Shown: piece by piece, positions 1-53,023 of the stretch | How the letters are laid out: each line of letters starts with the position of its first letter | How positions within the stretch are numbered: the first letter of the stretch is position 1 | Source: Eudorina sp. 2006-703-Eu-15 | Lineage: Eukaryota; Chlorophyta; Chlorophyceae; Chlamydomonadales; Volvocaceae | DNA length: 64,000 nucleotides | NCBI GenBank assembly: GCA_003117195.1 | Contig: BDSI01000118.1 | Span: 310,001-374,000 of the forward strand | Reading direction: 5' to 3' | Program-made: the position numbers and the translations under genes | Notes under the pieces: model-generated | What the model saw: only the letters and a program-made list of their open reading frames with translations | Told to the model about the DNA's origin: nothing | Database searches by the model: none

Positions 1-1089
1 TTTACGGTAGGTTCACCGTTGGGGGCCCCCGTAATCACGGACAAATAAACACGCAAGCAAGCAAGCTGCCACGTGCCACCCTCTGCCACCGGCTCGATCG
101 ACGCCGTTATACATGCCGCCCCGCAGAGCGAGAACCGGCGAATTGACCTCCAAGTTCAGCAAGAAATTGAATCGAACGAATGCCTTATCCAGATGTATGC
201 GTTGTATGAACGGCCGATCGGGGACACGGCACGGCGGGGCAAGCGGGCAACAAAAAGCGGCACATGCACACACGCAAGGGTAATCGGACGCACGTAAAGA
301 TGAACATAGCGGACGAGGAATCGACCTCGGCATTTGCAAATATATAAGCTCTGTTGCGGGTCTGGTAAAAGGCACTGGGCTTTCGTACAGCAGGGTGCCC
401 GCCTTTCCGTACCAACCGGTACCGCACCCCTTTCGACCATTCTGAACCTTTCATACTTCCATTACCTCTGCGTATCACTGCTTCACACGGCAATAATGAG
501 CAAGTATTTTGCGTTTCTGTTCGTCGCGGCTTCTACTTTCGTAGGCAGCTAGCTCTAGAGCTAATTGTAACCGTTTTCCCTGCCTTAACAGCGTTCCCAT
601 CCCGAGCCTATTTGCTGCAAATTTGTGTGCCGGTCAATAGTTATGCGGTTAAACCAATGGTGCAAGAAATGTTCAGGGCTCTCAGCATGATTACACTACC
701 TCCATCAATAGTTAAAATCACGGGAGATAGAGAAATTCTTCTCGGACTCCTTGCGTAACTGTGCGATATGGCCGTGGCCTAGCCGGACTTGCATGTGCCA
801 CTAGATTGTCACCTCTGATTGTCACGTTGTATGCCTTTTATCATAGAAAAGGAACTCTGTAGGTGATCCCAATGATAAATTGAGCAATCGTCATTTGAGT
901 TTTGCTTGCATCGTCGGAAGCTCGGAACAAACGGTTGTACGACCTCGGAGCTGAAATTCGGGAGTTCGGACTTGACCTGGTCAGCCATTCGCCGCCACCT
1001 GCAATCCTGCATTCCGTTTTCACGTAGTTGCTGAATACAGTGAAAAGCAGCTCAGACACTCGAAAGCATGGGTTGACCCACCATTAAAA
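1..1089. other. Upstream region of VPS13, no gene recognised
   Basis: No conserved protein or RNA is visible. The stretch is less GC-rich than the VPS13 exons and should hold the VPS13 promoter and 5' UTR. A short plus-strand reading frame at 496-552 begins with a signal-peptide-like hydrophobic stretch (MSKYFAFLFVAAS) and stops after 18 codons. A TGTAA, the usual volvocine poly(A) signal, follows near 567, so this could be the tail of an upstream transcript or an upstream ORF. Neither can be decided from the sequence. Confidence 0.4.
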
Positions 1090-42064
<40,975 letters not shown>

Positions 42065-42922
42065 GGCTTGGCGTCGGAGGGCTGTGACGCAGGGTTAACG
42101 TACAGAGGGTATACGCATGCGTCCGCGATGCTGGCCATGTTTGTTTGCATCTTGGTTGCGGTCATTCGTTGTGTTGCCGGCACAACGATGCACGGTTGCT
42201 TCTAGGTAGGAAGTGGTTGACGGGGTGGTTGACGTTGTGCGTTTCCTGACAGCGTGGGCAGCCACGTGGTCTACTTCCCAGCGGCCCCGGACAGCCCTGG
42301 ACCGGTCAGGGTTTAGTCAGAAGTAAGGCGTTATAGGACTGGCGTTGGAATTGGTCGATTTGGCAGTTGGACCTGATGCCCGCACATAGCCGCAGCGCAG
42401 CCCTGCTCGTACGTGCAGCCATGGGCTGTGCGCCTTGCCAAGGGTGCAAGACCGTGCAGCATATGCACATCGTGCTGCCCCGACATGATCGTGAAGTTGG
42501 CATACCATTGCGTTGCTGTGGCGGTCCGTTCCCCAAGAGTCCCTGATCGCCGCACCTCCTGGGGCCGTACGCCGTGCCCAGCCAGTGTAGCCTGGTGGTC
42601 CCCTCCAGCCAGGAAGGAGGGGCCGCCGCGGAACGGCAGGCCACCGCTGTAGGCCTCTGTGCCCACACACTTATGGGCCGCGCAATCTGCCTGAGAGGTG
42701 GAGGTGTGGATGTGGGCCTGGCCAGGGATGCAAACCCAGCGCAACGGACCTCGAGGGAGGGCGACGCCGTACTCGCCAGCCTCAGAACAACCACCTCCAC
42801 CACCACTGATCAACGTGCTCGCACTGCCCCACGCGGAGGCATCAGCCACCGAGGCACAGTTTCGCCGGGTAGGCACCGACGATCCCTTCCGGGGGGCCCT
42901 ACTACGGCCGCGGGTCCACACC
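42065..42922. other. Convergent intergenic region, VPS13 and chlorophyllase-like 3' ends
   Basis: This should hold the 3' UTRs of both converging genes. No recognised protein lies here, and I find no TGTAA signal on either strand, so the poly(A) sites are unplaced. The long plus-strand open frames over 42574-44221 are shadows of the minus-strand gene and of GC-rich composition. Confidence 0.5.
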
Positions 42923-45900
42923 TCAATCGTCTCGGCCGGCCGCACCCTCTGGCCACTGCCGCTCGTCCCTGCCGCCGTACAACAAGCGCCGCACATCGTT
43001 GTCCTCGTCGTCAAAGTTCTTGTACCGTGCCTCCAGGCGCAACCCCGTGTCGTACTCCAGCCGCGTCACGAGTCGGTCGAGGCCGAGTCGCAGCGCCTCC
43101 TGTACGACCACCACACGACCCGACGACGGCTGCAAGCCTGGACCGGGTGCCGCCAAGCAGCCGTCACTGGGAGATCCACCAGCACCTCCGCCGCAAGAAT
43201 CACGATCACCAGACGGATCTCTGCGGTCCCTCCCGGGCCTTACGCGGGACGATGCGGCTGCCTCCGCAGGGGGCAGAGACAGCACCGGCCCCTCCTCCGC
43301 CACCCCACTTCTACCCACAGCGGCCACCATCCCTACCCCCTCGTCCGACTGACGCGCACGCTCGTCCCCCGGGTCGCTTTGCATCCGCGTGGGATCCAGA
43401 AAGGCCTGCAGCCCTTCCCTGTCAAGCAGCTTCGCCGAATCCTGGACCTGTTGCAAGACCTCCGGCTGCTGCTGCTGTTGGTCGCGACCGCCGCTTCCGA
43501 TGCTGCGCTCCGGAGCCGACTCCCGCTCTGCGTCCGCCAGGAGGGGCTCCCGCTGGACGATCGCCGCCGCATAGGCCGCCTGCGCGAGGGAGGCCTGGCC
43601 CCGCAGGCCCTGCCGCTGCTGCAGCTGCGCCAGTTGGGGCAGCTGCAGCTCAAACTGCCGCCGGGGGTCCTCGGAGGAGGAGGAAGGAGCTGGAAGAAGA
43701 GAAGACGGGGAAGGCGACTGCGGGGGCTGTTCTGTCTGGCAGGCGGAGGGGTAGGGCACCGGCAAATGGAAGATGTCCGCACCTGCCAGGGGATCCCCGC
43801 AATGGTACGGTACAGCCGAAGCGAGGGCGCCCCGAAGTTAACAGCCACGGGACCATTACTGGCGACAACCGCTTATGCAGCTGCTGCACAAGGCTGCCGG
43901 AGTGGTGGCCATTATAGCCCACACGCCCATCGGGCCCCGCGGTGTGGGACGGCCGTAGCGCGCCCAACAAGCAGCCGCACCCATGTAAGTACTGTGCCTG
44001 CCGTACCTCGGTGTCGTATCATGCTCTCCGCCCAGGCCACCATCACCGCCAGCCCCACGGACCGGACCTCGTCATCGGACTTATCCCCGGTGGGACACAA
44101 CGCGCGCTGCAGACCCGACAGCGAGTCCAGGAACTGGAAGTGGCCTGTCGGGGGTCGGGGGTCGGGGTCGGGTGCGCCGCAGGCAGGACACAGTGGCTGT
44201 ACGGCGCCGGATAACTGCTGAGAGGCTCTATGCATCTCATTATTATTAAAAGGGCCGCAAGCCATGGGACGCAATCCGACCCCGGTCAGAGCGAACAGAA
44301 CAGCTCCGATCAGAACACAAGACCACCGACGCCCGGGCGGCCGCCTTGCCGCTGCACGCAATCACTGCAGCAGGCACATCCCTTGGCAGGGCACGTCGCC
44401 GACACACCTCATCAATTACGATAACCAGCCAGCCAGCCACCCACCTGCCTCCGGGATGCCCACCTCCCAGCAGGGGGCGGTGGACGCCGCGAAGAAACGC
44501 CGGTAGTTGGCCTGCAGTGCAGTGCAGGCGGAGGGCAGGTGTGCGTGGTGGTGGCACAGCAGGCGCCGCGCTCAGACGCAAGCTGCACACCGCACCGGCG
44601 GAGTACCGTAAACTTTTGGAACCAGGGCCTGTACTGCCGCACCGGTATGCACAGCGTAAGAATGGGGTTCCGGAGCTGGGGGCCCGGTGGCGGGCGGAGC
44701 CGACTCCCGGCACGCGCACGGACGGGCGCTCACCTGCCGCGGCGCGCAGTCGCCGCCCAGTCCCCCGCCCACGACCGCCAGGGGCAGCAGCCGCTCCCGA
44801 GGCATGTTGCGTAGCGCCGCCAGCGCCGAGGGGAAGCTGCGGGAATGCGGAAGCGCAGGATGTGTGGGGGGCTGAGGAGCACGTTCCACACAGCATACCG
44901 TATAAGATAGTGCCCAGCACATAGCCGCCAATCGATGGCTACAAATGCAGCCGTTACAAAGTGGACCATTAGTCCCGAATCAGTGATCCAACGGGCCCAG
45001 ATAGTTCAAGGGCGCCTCATATCAGCAACCCTGCCAGGGACCGCACACCCACGGCTATGCGGTTCACGCGCGCGAGCCTCAACATCTAGGGACTCCGATA
45101 TCGTGTGACCCTCACCTCCCGTGTAGTCCCTGTCCCCGTAATCCCAACACAGCTGCCAGGTTAGATGAGGGTTCATGGAAGTCACTCAGGGATGTAGACG
45201 CCTTGAACGGGGCGGGAACCCATTGCGGAGGCGGAGGCGGAGGAAGGCCTGGCGGCTTGCATTGGCCGCCTCGCTCCCCCTAGTCAGCCATACCCATCCA
45301 TCCGTGCGCCACAGCCGTTCATGCCATTTGTCGTGCGCTTTCTGTGGCTCATGTCAGCCGCGTGCGCGTTTCCCAACCTTACTTCCCTCAACCCACTAGC
45401 GAGTACATCCCTCAATCCACTAGCAACCCCAACGAGTATATCAACCAGCCCCACGCCCGCCAATGGCATCCGCTACCCGCTCCCGTGGCAGTGACAGACC
45501 CTCGGTACCCACCCTGGGGCCAACGGCGCGTACACGGTGTTGTCCACCGGGTCGATGAGGCACAGCGCCGCCACACGCGCGTCCTCCGCGCCCGCCAGCG
45601 CCGCCAGCTTACCGCCCCTGGAGGTGCGGCAACACACACGGTGCGGCAACATGTTCATGTTCAAGCGGACCCAGGATGAGGTGGCCCCGAGCCTCCCACT
45701 GAAACCAGTGCCCGCTTCCGTTCCCACGCCCACCTCGCGCCTCCTTGGGCTCCCATGGGCTATGGGCTCCCTCGGCGCTGTGGTCTTGGCCTCGCGAAGA
45801 ATCCTCCGGGCTCCCGCGGGCGCTGGTCTGCACCCGGGGGCCACCCACCCGCCCACCTGCTTTGCCCGCCCCTGCCCGCCCCCGCCTGCCCGCCCGCCCG

Positions 45901-48452
45901 ACCTGGCAACGACAGCACAGTGCCGCCAACATGGCCATGTCCGCGCTATGCGGTTCACACGCCGCCGCCCATGATCGCCCCCCCAGCCACAACGCCACGC
46001 TTCCGTGTCCCCAGCCCTCCCACCCTCGGCGCAGCCTCTCAGCCCCTAGCCCCGCATGACGCACGCCAGCGACCCAAGGCCCCCAAGACCCGACCTGCGA
46101 CTGGAACCTCCCATCTCCCAGGTCCCCCTCAGCCCGCCTCGACCCGCGGCCTTCTACTCCAACGTCTTTTCTCGCTGCTCCCACTCACAATCTTCACCCT
46201 GCCAGCCCCCCCAAAAGCGGTACCCTGGGCTCGACTCCGGTGCCCTGGGCTCGACTCCCTACCTGGAGTGGCCCACCATGTAGACCCCCGCCCCGGGGTC
46301 CGCCAGCCGCCTCAGCAGCGGGTCCGCCGCCGCCCAGTCCATCAGCTCCACCAGCAGCCGCACACAAGCCGCGTCGTCCAGCAGGGAGGCCACCGTCTCG
46401 TTGCGGTCGTACATCAGCACGGTGTAGCTGCGAGCCGAGGGCAGCGGTAAGGGGCAGCGGCGCGGTTCGGGTTGGGCGCGGTTTGAAGCATGTGGTGTGA
46501 TCAGCGTGGATGAATCTAGAAACATGGCATGGTAAGATGCAGCATAGATCTATTCCTGAACAGCATAGAGATGCAGGACGCATTGCTGCGACAAGTTGGC
46601 TGCATGACTGACCCTGCGTGTGCTGCTTGGACGGCCTCCCTCCCTCAGCAATCGTGCGGTACCTACAGCTCCGTGCCGTGCCCGTGCGACAGTGCGCATG
46701 GCGTTGCCGCGGCATGACTCCGTTCCGCCCCTCACCTGCCCCACCACGTGCCCCTTTTCCAGTGGTCAACTCACATGACCCGCAAATGACCACCCTTTCT
46801 CATTATAACCCCAACCCCACTTGACAACCACCTTCGCTTACCCTCCCCCCCCCCCACACACACACAGCTCACCCCCAGCTGGCCAGCCGCTCCGCGTACG
46901 ACATGTACGACTCACTGCCCAGCAGGAACCCCGCGGAGAAAATCGCCAGCGGGAACGGAGGACCCAGACCAAGTTCTGGGCCGCCCTGTCAGAGGCGAGG
47001 GACGGGGACATCCACACTTCATCAATGAGGGACGGAGACATCGTCAAGTTGTTCAGAACCGCGAAAGCCGTACAGGTCAGCTGTCGTGGCGCTGACGTGG
47101 CCCCGTCACGTCAGCGGACCCCGCCCTCCCCACCTCAGCACACCCTCACCTTGGGGTACACCACGTCCACCTTGAGGGTGCACGTGGCGTTGACGCACGC
47201 GGGGAAGCAAGACGCGCACGTGTGCTCCCTCCGCGGCAGCCGCGCCACCGCCAGCGGGCCCGGGCCCGAGTAGTCCGGGCGCACCAGGAAGGGCGCGTAG
47301 GCCTGGCGGCATTGCGCCGGGGTGCGCTGCGGCAGGGGGATGAGGGGCGAGGCCGGGCGGGGCGGGGCGGGCTGTGTGCCACGGCCGCAACAAAACTTAA
47401 AGGGGATATTCGACGAGTGACGGGGCACGGGGAACCGGGAATCGGGGGGTCCGTGACGTGGGCCGAAGACGTCCCCTCCGGAGAGAGTAAAGACCGGAAG
47501 ACCGGCAGCACAACGGCACGCGCGTGCACGTGCGCGTGAGTAGGATCTGACAAAGATCCGAGTCGGTCCGGAATCGAACCCAGGACCCGGCCTTTTCCTT
47601 TGGCCATTTACTGTGAGAGTCAGTGGTCATGGCGAGAGGCGATCAGCATGAGCAGTCCCCAGCAGGATGAGATCAGTGCTCCGCACAGGCAGCTGCAGTG
47701 GGTCCTGCACCTGCGGACAACCAGCAGCAGGAGCAGGACTAACGCACCTGGGCCGCAGATGCTGCCCCGGGAACAGCCGCGGCGCCGACCAGCGCTCCGC
47801 TTAGTGCCGTTGCAGGCCCCGCCGCTAGCGACGCCGCGAAAGCCGCCAGAAGGCTCCGGCGAGGAAGTACCTGCGCCACAGAACCGACTTGGCGGCCGCC
47901 CACTGCGACTGTGCGCTTTCGCCCAGGATCCCAGTTTGGGCTGGATGAAGATCCAAGATGATGCTGGCTCCCGACATCCTCCTCGCCCGAACGGGAAAGC
48001 GTTGCTGCCTCATACGCCGACGTTTCCAAACGCTGCAGTTGAACACCCTCCCGCCGATGGCGCTCGAGCTGGCATCTTATTCCCCCAGGATCGGGGTCTT
48101 GCTGTTCAGATGGTGGCTCGTGGGTGTCGAGCTGCAGGCTGGGGCGTTGCCTGGACAGCGGAGCTTCCGCTGTTGTCAGTGTGACAGTGGGACCTGTCCC
48201 AGCGGGCCTTGTCGGTCTGCAGACTGGTGTCTGCACATTTATGTTTGCTGCCTCTCCGGCGGCTGTTTGGATAGCGCGCCTTGAGGTCCTTGTGGGCGAC
48301 CATAAACCACCGCGCTCAGAGGCTGTACACGACCGAAAGCCGGAAGTGCCCGCAGCCGAGAGCGGGACGTGTAGCGCTGTCCCTCGTGAAGTCCATGCGA
48401 TCTCCCGCCACCACGGTGCTGAGTTATTCGGCTGGGGATGCAGATGGTTCAT
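42923..48452 (-). CDS. CLH: Chlorophyllase-like alpha/beta hydrolase, 9 exons, about 810 aa
   Basis: Chlorophyllase removes the phytol tail from chlorophyll. Minus-strand exons: 48452-47748, 47326-47150, 46985-46873, 46427-46263, 45617-45513, 44836-44734, 44511-44445, 44144-44007, 43782-42923; phases agree throughout. Core text: FPLAIFSAGFLLGSESYMSY, YTVLMYDRNETVASLLDD, then GHSRGGKLAAL (Ser about 386, split by an intron after GHSR), LIDPVDNTVYAPL (Asp), LPLAVVGGGLGGDCAPR and GHFQFLD (His about 480). The serine-aspartate-histidine triad is therefore complete. The first exon ends in a plastid-type leader with RRSLLAAFAASLAAG and an Ala-rich stretch to ASAAQ. The start at 48452 is the only in-frame Met in that exon and is uncertain. 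A Gln/Ser/Pro-rich tail of about 285 residues follows the fold and has no recognised domain. Confidence 0.82.
47552..47606 (-). other. tRNA-like / Pol III B-box remnant in chlorophyllase intron 1
   Basis: On the minus strand GGGTTCGATTCCGG matches the tRNA T-arm (B-box) consensus and a hairpin GGCC...GGCC lies just upstream, like a long variable arm. No acceptor stem or proper anticodon loop can be drawn, so it is at most a tRNA or SINE fragment. Confidence 0.3.
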
Positions 48453-48809
48453 CCAGGGGGAAGCCTCAGAATATCTTCTGAAAACTTAACGTAGTATCAA
48501 ATGTGGGTCCATTGTTGAGGCACGCTTCGCTTGCTCGTCAGAGACCGTGAAGCACAGACTGGTGAAGCAGTACTTAAAAACCGCGATACTCAGGACAGAT
48601 CAAGACCGAACCTGAATTATGACAAGCTAGCAGAATTGAAAGGCAAATACAATAGGAGGAGGTTACAACGCTCATGAGGGAAGTGATGCACAGCGACCGT
48701 ACGGCAATATGTAATGTTCTTCACATCGCTCTGTTTACAGCAACCCTCTGCCGTTTATGATGGAACCTTCGTCGTAGGCTTCTTGAATAGTATTTCTCTA
48801 ACAGCAAAC
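48453..48809. promoter_or_regulatory. Divergent promoter region, chlorophyllase-like and complex I subunit genes
   Basis: About 360 bp separates the two divergent start codons and is visibly less GC-rich than the flanking exons. No TATA or other motif is convincing. An in-frame ATG at 48714 could extend the right-hand protein by 32 residues, but the acceptor-like tttacag at 48736-48742 suggests a 5' UTR intron instead. Confidence 0.4.
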
Positions 48810-49858
48810 ATGGCAGAGGCCGCGAAGAATGCGTTGAAGACGCTGAAGGATGTTCTCTACAAGGTTGGCATTAAGGAGCCATGGAAGATGACCGGTGTGC
48901 GCAGCTTGCCGGACTACGAGCACTACCTCCCGATGGGGCTTGAGTACCGTAAATTTGCGCCGGGGTGAGCTGCACTTCTACGGATGGTTGTTGGCTCTTT
49001 ATTGTGCCGTTAGTTAGCCTGCTGCTATAGTTTCTGAGAGTTGCCTTCAATCTGCAGGACGCAACCCGTGAAGGCCAAAGTCCCGCACGATTCTCCAAAG
49101 CTGGTTTATGACATCAAGTACTTTGGTAAGAAGTGCATGTAGTGGGCAACCTGGTGGTCCAAGTTCACGCGTGAACTAACGTGTCCCTACTGGTTGCCCT
49201 CGGGTGCAGTGCGCGACTACCGCCGCAACAACAAGTACACGGCGCGCACTGTTGACAAGTCCCCTTTCGACTTTGAGAAGGTGGGTCAGGCGCTCAGAAG
49301 GTCGATCCGCGGGCATACCCAACTTCATCCCTGCCCCACACGCCGTTCACGTTGCAGATGTTTGCCAGTGCGCCTTTGAAGCCCGAGGAGGTGAGTCTTG
49401 TAGTCTTCCCCGTCCCGGTAAGGTTGAAGGGGAAAAGTACTGTGGAGCGAATTCAGGGCCGGTAGCCCTTGACGTGTGAGGGTTCGTTGCGCGGTGTTCC
49501 TGTGTCGTGCGGCAATATGAGCGCGCGTGCATGTTGCGTCGCAACCTCAGCATATTCAGGTTCTGGATGTGGTGGGCAGGTTACAGCAACGACAGCCGCC
49601 GGACGGAGACCCGATTACATAGGGATTGAAATTGCACAGGATACAGGCTTGTTGCTGACAGGCGAGGCCGCCTCGTTCCTCGCCACACGCGGTGGTATAT
49701 TTGCCTAATTCGCACCTACAGTTGGCGCCCAGACGCGCCTGTTGCCTGCATTCTTGCGCTCGCCTGCCTCTGGACTGACAAGGCCTCCACGACCACGGCC
49801 CCACACGCAGGTCAAGTTCGTGCCGCGGCCAGCGACCATGCCGACTCGCGGCTTTTAG
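48810..49858 (+). CDS. Probable mitochondrial complex I subunit B14.5a (NDUFA7-like), 124 aa
   Basis: Exons: 48810-48964, 49058-49125, 49210-49280, 49358-49390, 49811-49858; total 375 nt with consistent phases. The product starts MAEAAKNALKTLKDVLYKVG and ends FVPRPATMPTRGF. The middle, EYRKFAPGTQPVKAKVP, then SPKLVYDIKYFVRDYRRNN, lines up by eye with the animal B14.5a/NDUFA7 pattern 'RY...TQP..K.P...HKL..NYY.RD.RR'. That subunit is a small matrix-arm accessory protein of NADH:ubiquinone oxidoreductase in the mitochondrion. The length fits the family (about 110-125 aa). There is no obvious cleavable presequence, as is usual for B14.5a. The assignment rests on remembered family text, so another small plant-type complex I subunit remains possible. 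The gene structure itself is secure. Confidence 0.65.
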
Positions 49859-52800
49859 GCGTTGTATCAGTCGGCCAGGCAGCTCCTGGGGAATCGCTGC
49901 AGACCCAGCAGGGCGGTCCTCATGGCTCGATGTATGCGCCCGGAAGCTGGGCCCGAAGCTGTTCTTGTGTGCGAGGTTGAGGGGGCTAGGTACAGGTGAA
50001 CGTTGGAAAGCCTATGTTTGTCTGGGTTCCCAGGCGCAGACGTGGCATCGGCCAGCGCAGCTTCCTGCCCCACGCGGATGGGGGCAGGTTTGGCTTAATC
50101 ATGGTGACAGGGGGGTGTTGATTTTGTGCGCGAAACGGTTTCAGTTCGAAGTGCGCCGACATGACGGGGTCGGACGCGGAGGCATGTGAGCAATGACGTC
50201 CAGAGCCCGTGGATGGTCACGTGTGAAGTAGGCGCGGTGTGTGCGCGTTCGTCTGGATTGGCCGTCTTTCAGTGTTACGTGGGCCTGAAGAGTGGGCGAG
50301 TCCTGTATTGTACCGACGCTCGTGGGAAGGAGAGGGCCAAGTGTGCCAGCAGGTCGGACCAGGATGAAAACGGGATGTATGAACACAACATTCCCGGTGT
50401 GTTTTGTTGCCTTGCAACGTGTTGCGGTTGCGGCCGTTGCTCCGAACTCACGCGCTTTCCGCCTGAGTCCTCAGCCAGTGAAGAGGTCCCGCTGTGGCAG
50501 CACAGGGCGCGCTGCGTTTCGCCCGACGCGTCATACATCCAAGGCCCCGCAATAACGGCATCAGCATCCCGACCTATCACAGCGCCCGCGCAAGTGAAAC
50601 GGCATTTCGGCGACTGCGTGGCCTTATTGGCCATCAAAGCGCCAATGACTTGATGGCTCGCCAACACTCGTCTCGTCACTAATACTAGCCATGATGTGGA
50701 CCTCCAAGCCCAGGTCCGGCAAGACAAGAACATCGCCAAACCAACACCACCTGACAGCATTTCGGCTGCCGATCCCACTTTCATGCCATAACGTTCACAA
50801 CAGACCCTGCGTCCTCATTATCTCACCAACCATTCCGACTTCATGGACCCGCACACACATTCAGCGCCGGTCCACCCGCACCCAAGCGTATGCCCGATGA
50901 TGAAAAGCACTGCGTCAAAATGAAACCCAGCTACCCGGCGGCCGAACACAACATGCGCACCGGGGGCAGTACCACGTCAGGTAATTCAGTGTCAAGCGCG
51001 TACGTCAGCGGACGATTGCTTTGTCCGCCAGGAACGCAGCAGTGCGCACATCTCCCCGCAGATGCACCCACATCGCGATGTATGTAGGCAAGACCACTGT
51101 CCGCTGACTGGTCGGCAACGTCTGACAACACATTAAGCACATCCAGACCTCCTTTGCTTATCCATCGGGATTGCGACACATCGCACCAAACAAGAACCCC
51201 GTCGGGGATTTATGATTCTTTCACTTGGGCGGAAGCGCACAACCCCCGCATCCCCACCACCATACACCACCGCAACATCATCGCCAATACCACCACTACC
51301 GCCGCCACCACATCTGCCATGCAAAGCGTTCAAGTCCCGACACCTCCGAGACGTCATCAGAATGGAAGCGCACTTTCCCCTATGAAACCCCCCATATGAA
51401 CTGCAACGCAGCAGGAACCCAAGCCCGACCCGCTGCTCGTACGGCACCACCAGCGCATCACATACACATACACACACGCACACACGGATGGCCCCTACCC
51501 CGGAAATAGGGAGCTCAGCAACGCGGTTGCATCACGCCCCTGACCGCACATGTGGACCCTCCAACGCATTCCCTTCCGCTGCAGCGGTGCGTACCGTGAA
51601 CAGCGTCCGCGGCGCTACCGCTACCAACTTCCGTCTTGAGCAACTAGTCCTGAGCCTCTCGACTCGCAGATCCATCAGCGCATGAAAGAGCGATGAAATC
51701 GTCACTCTGAAGAGGACGGAAGTCCAAAGCCTTGCCTTCTTCAATTCCTACCCTCAGCGCCCTCCGTCGCCACCTCCGTTTCCCCATGCCCCTCGGCCGC
51801 TCGAGCACTCAGTGCGCGGGGCTCTTGCGCATGAACGCACACACATGCATCGTGTCCGGGCGGGATCCTCGCTGTACGCACACACGCACACACATGCATC
51901 GCTCGTCGCGCACCCATGGAGACGTAAAGGAAGCCTCGCCAAGCGTCCCGTCCTCCCAAGCCCCTCAAGTACAGGGCGCTTGAGACAGGATGAGGGGCCC
52001 AGGGACAGGACTCAGCCGCGGCAGCCAGCTGTCGCCCCGAGAGCCAATGCATGCTCAGCCCTCAACGGCACGCAGCACAAAGCCGAATGGTAATTCGGCA
52101 TATTGAGGATACGGGGCCCAAAGACGGCCCGTGCCGCGGCCTGCGCCGTCGGCCAGCCGGTCGCGCGGCCCCTACTACGACCTGCCACTTGCACGTCAGG
52201 GCATTGGAAGGAACAGGGGCGGCGACAAAATCTTTCATCCGAGAACAAGCGACGCAACGACTCCATCGTCTTTTGATAATGCGCGCCGGCAAACCTACAC
52301 CGTCAGGTCAAATGGGTATTCAGGGCCGTCAGTTCAAGCGCCGCGCAGGAGCGCTTTCAAGCCCGAGTCGTCGTCCGTACGCATCCGTACCATCACTGCG
52401 TCACCCAAGGTGCCAGGATGCCGCTTGCCGCCGGTCCGGCCAGCGTGCAGCTATCGATGATACCATCAGCAGCGGTCGGCAACCAAGCTATAGCAAAATC
52501 GAGGCTAGGCCTTCGCCCCGTATGTGCCGGTTAGGCCACGGTCAACAGTCCATATGGTACAGGGACAGGGGCTCACCAGAAGGACGGCTGGACGAGGTCA
52601 TGTTCACCATGCATGGCGGAAACAGCAATAATAAATCCACGGCTCGCAGGGTAACGCAAACGTCAACACACACGCGGTCGGACGCGCGCGCGGCCCCAAG
52701 GTGATTGCCTGCCCGCGCGATGCCGCAACATGCCGCATGGCCGGCGCCGCTGCGCTGCAAATCTCCTCCTGGACGTGCAGCATGTCGGCCCATGGGCGGG

Positions 52801-53023
52801 CGGACGGGCGGCTCATCACTTCACGTTACTTTCGCCCCGCGTCCGCTCCACCCGCGCCACCAGTCCAGCACTCGCATTTTCGGGCTGCCAAATGCCATTT
52901 CTGGCCGCCCAATGCCTCCTCGACATGGCCCTCGGGAGGCGCACACAGCCGAGAGCCAAAACGCTCAACGTCAAGAGACCAGTGGCGCACGCGGGCTCCC
53001 GTGGATCGACCTCGACCCGCCCG
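49859..53023. other. 3.2-kb convergent intergenic region
   Basis: It lies between the 3' ends of the complex I subunit gene and the Gln-rich Tudor gene. It is less GC-rich than the exons and has short open frames on both strands (longest about 170 codons at 50275-50784, minus), none of which I recognise and none with convincing splice continuity. It has small CA-rich stretches (near 51465-51485 and 51835-51900). It may hold long 3' UTRs or decayed sequence. Confidence 0.4.

Noticed and set aside
42253..42315. Possible extra last exon of VPS13
   Set aside because: The acceptor is acceptable and the text reads VGSHVVYFPAAPDS, but the only donor in matching phase is poor and the stop in exon 65 fits a complete Vps62 end.
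42574..44221. 447- and 507-codon plus-strand open frames
   Set aside because: They are antisense to chlorophyllase-like exons that carry conserved catalytic text; Pro/Arg-rich composition is typical of GC-rich shadow frames.
47555..47625. Functional tRNA gene
   Set aside because: No acceptor stem or valid anticodon loop can be paired; only the T-arm consensus is present.
50275..50784. 170-codon minus-strand frame between the complex I and Tudor-like genes
   Set aside because: No recognisable motif, low-complexity support or splice partners; more likely 3' UTR or intergenic.
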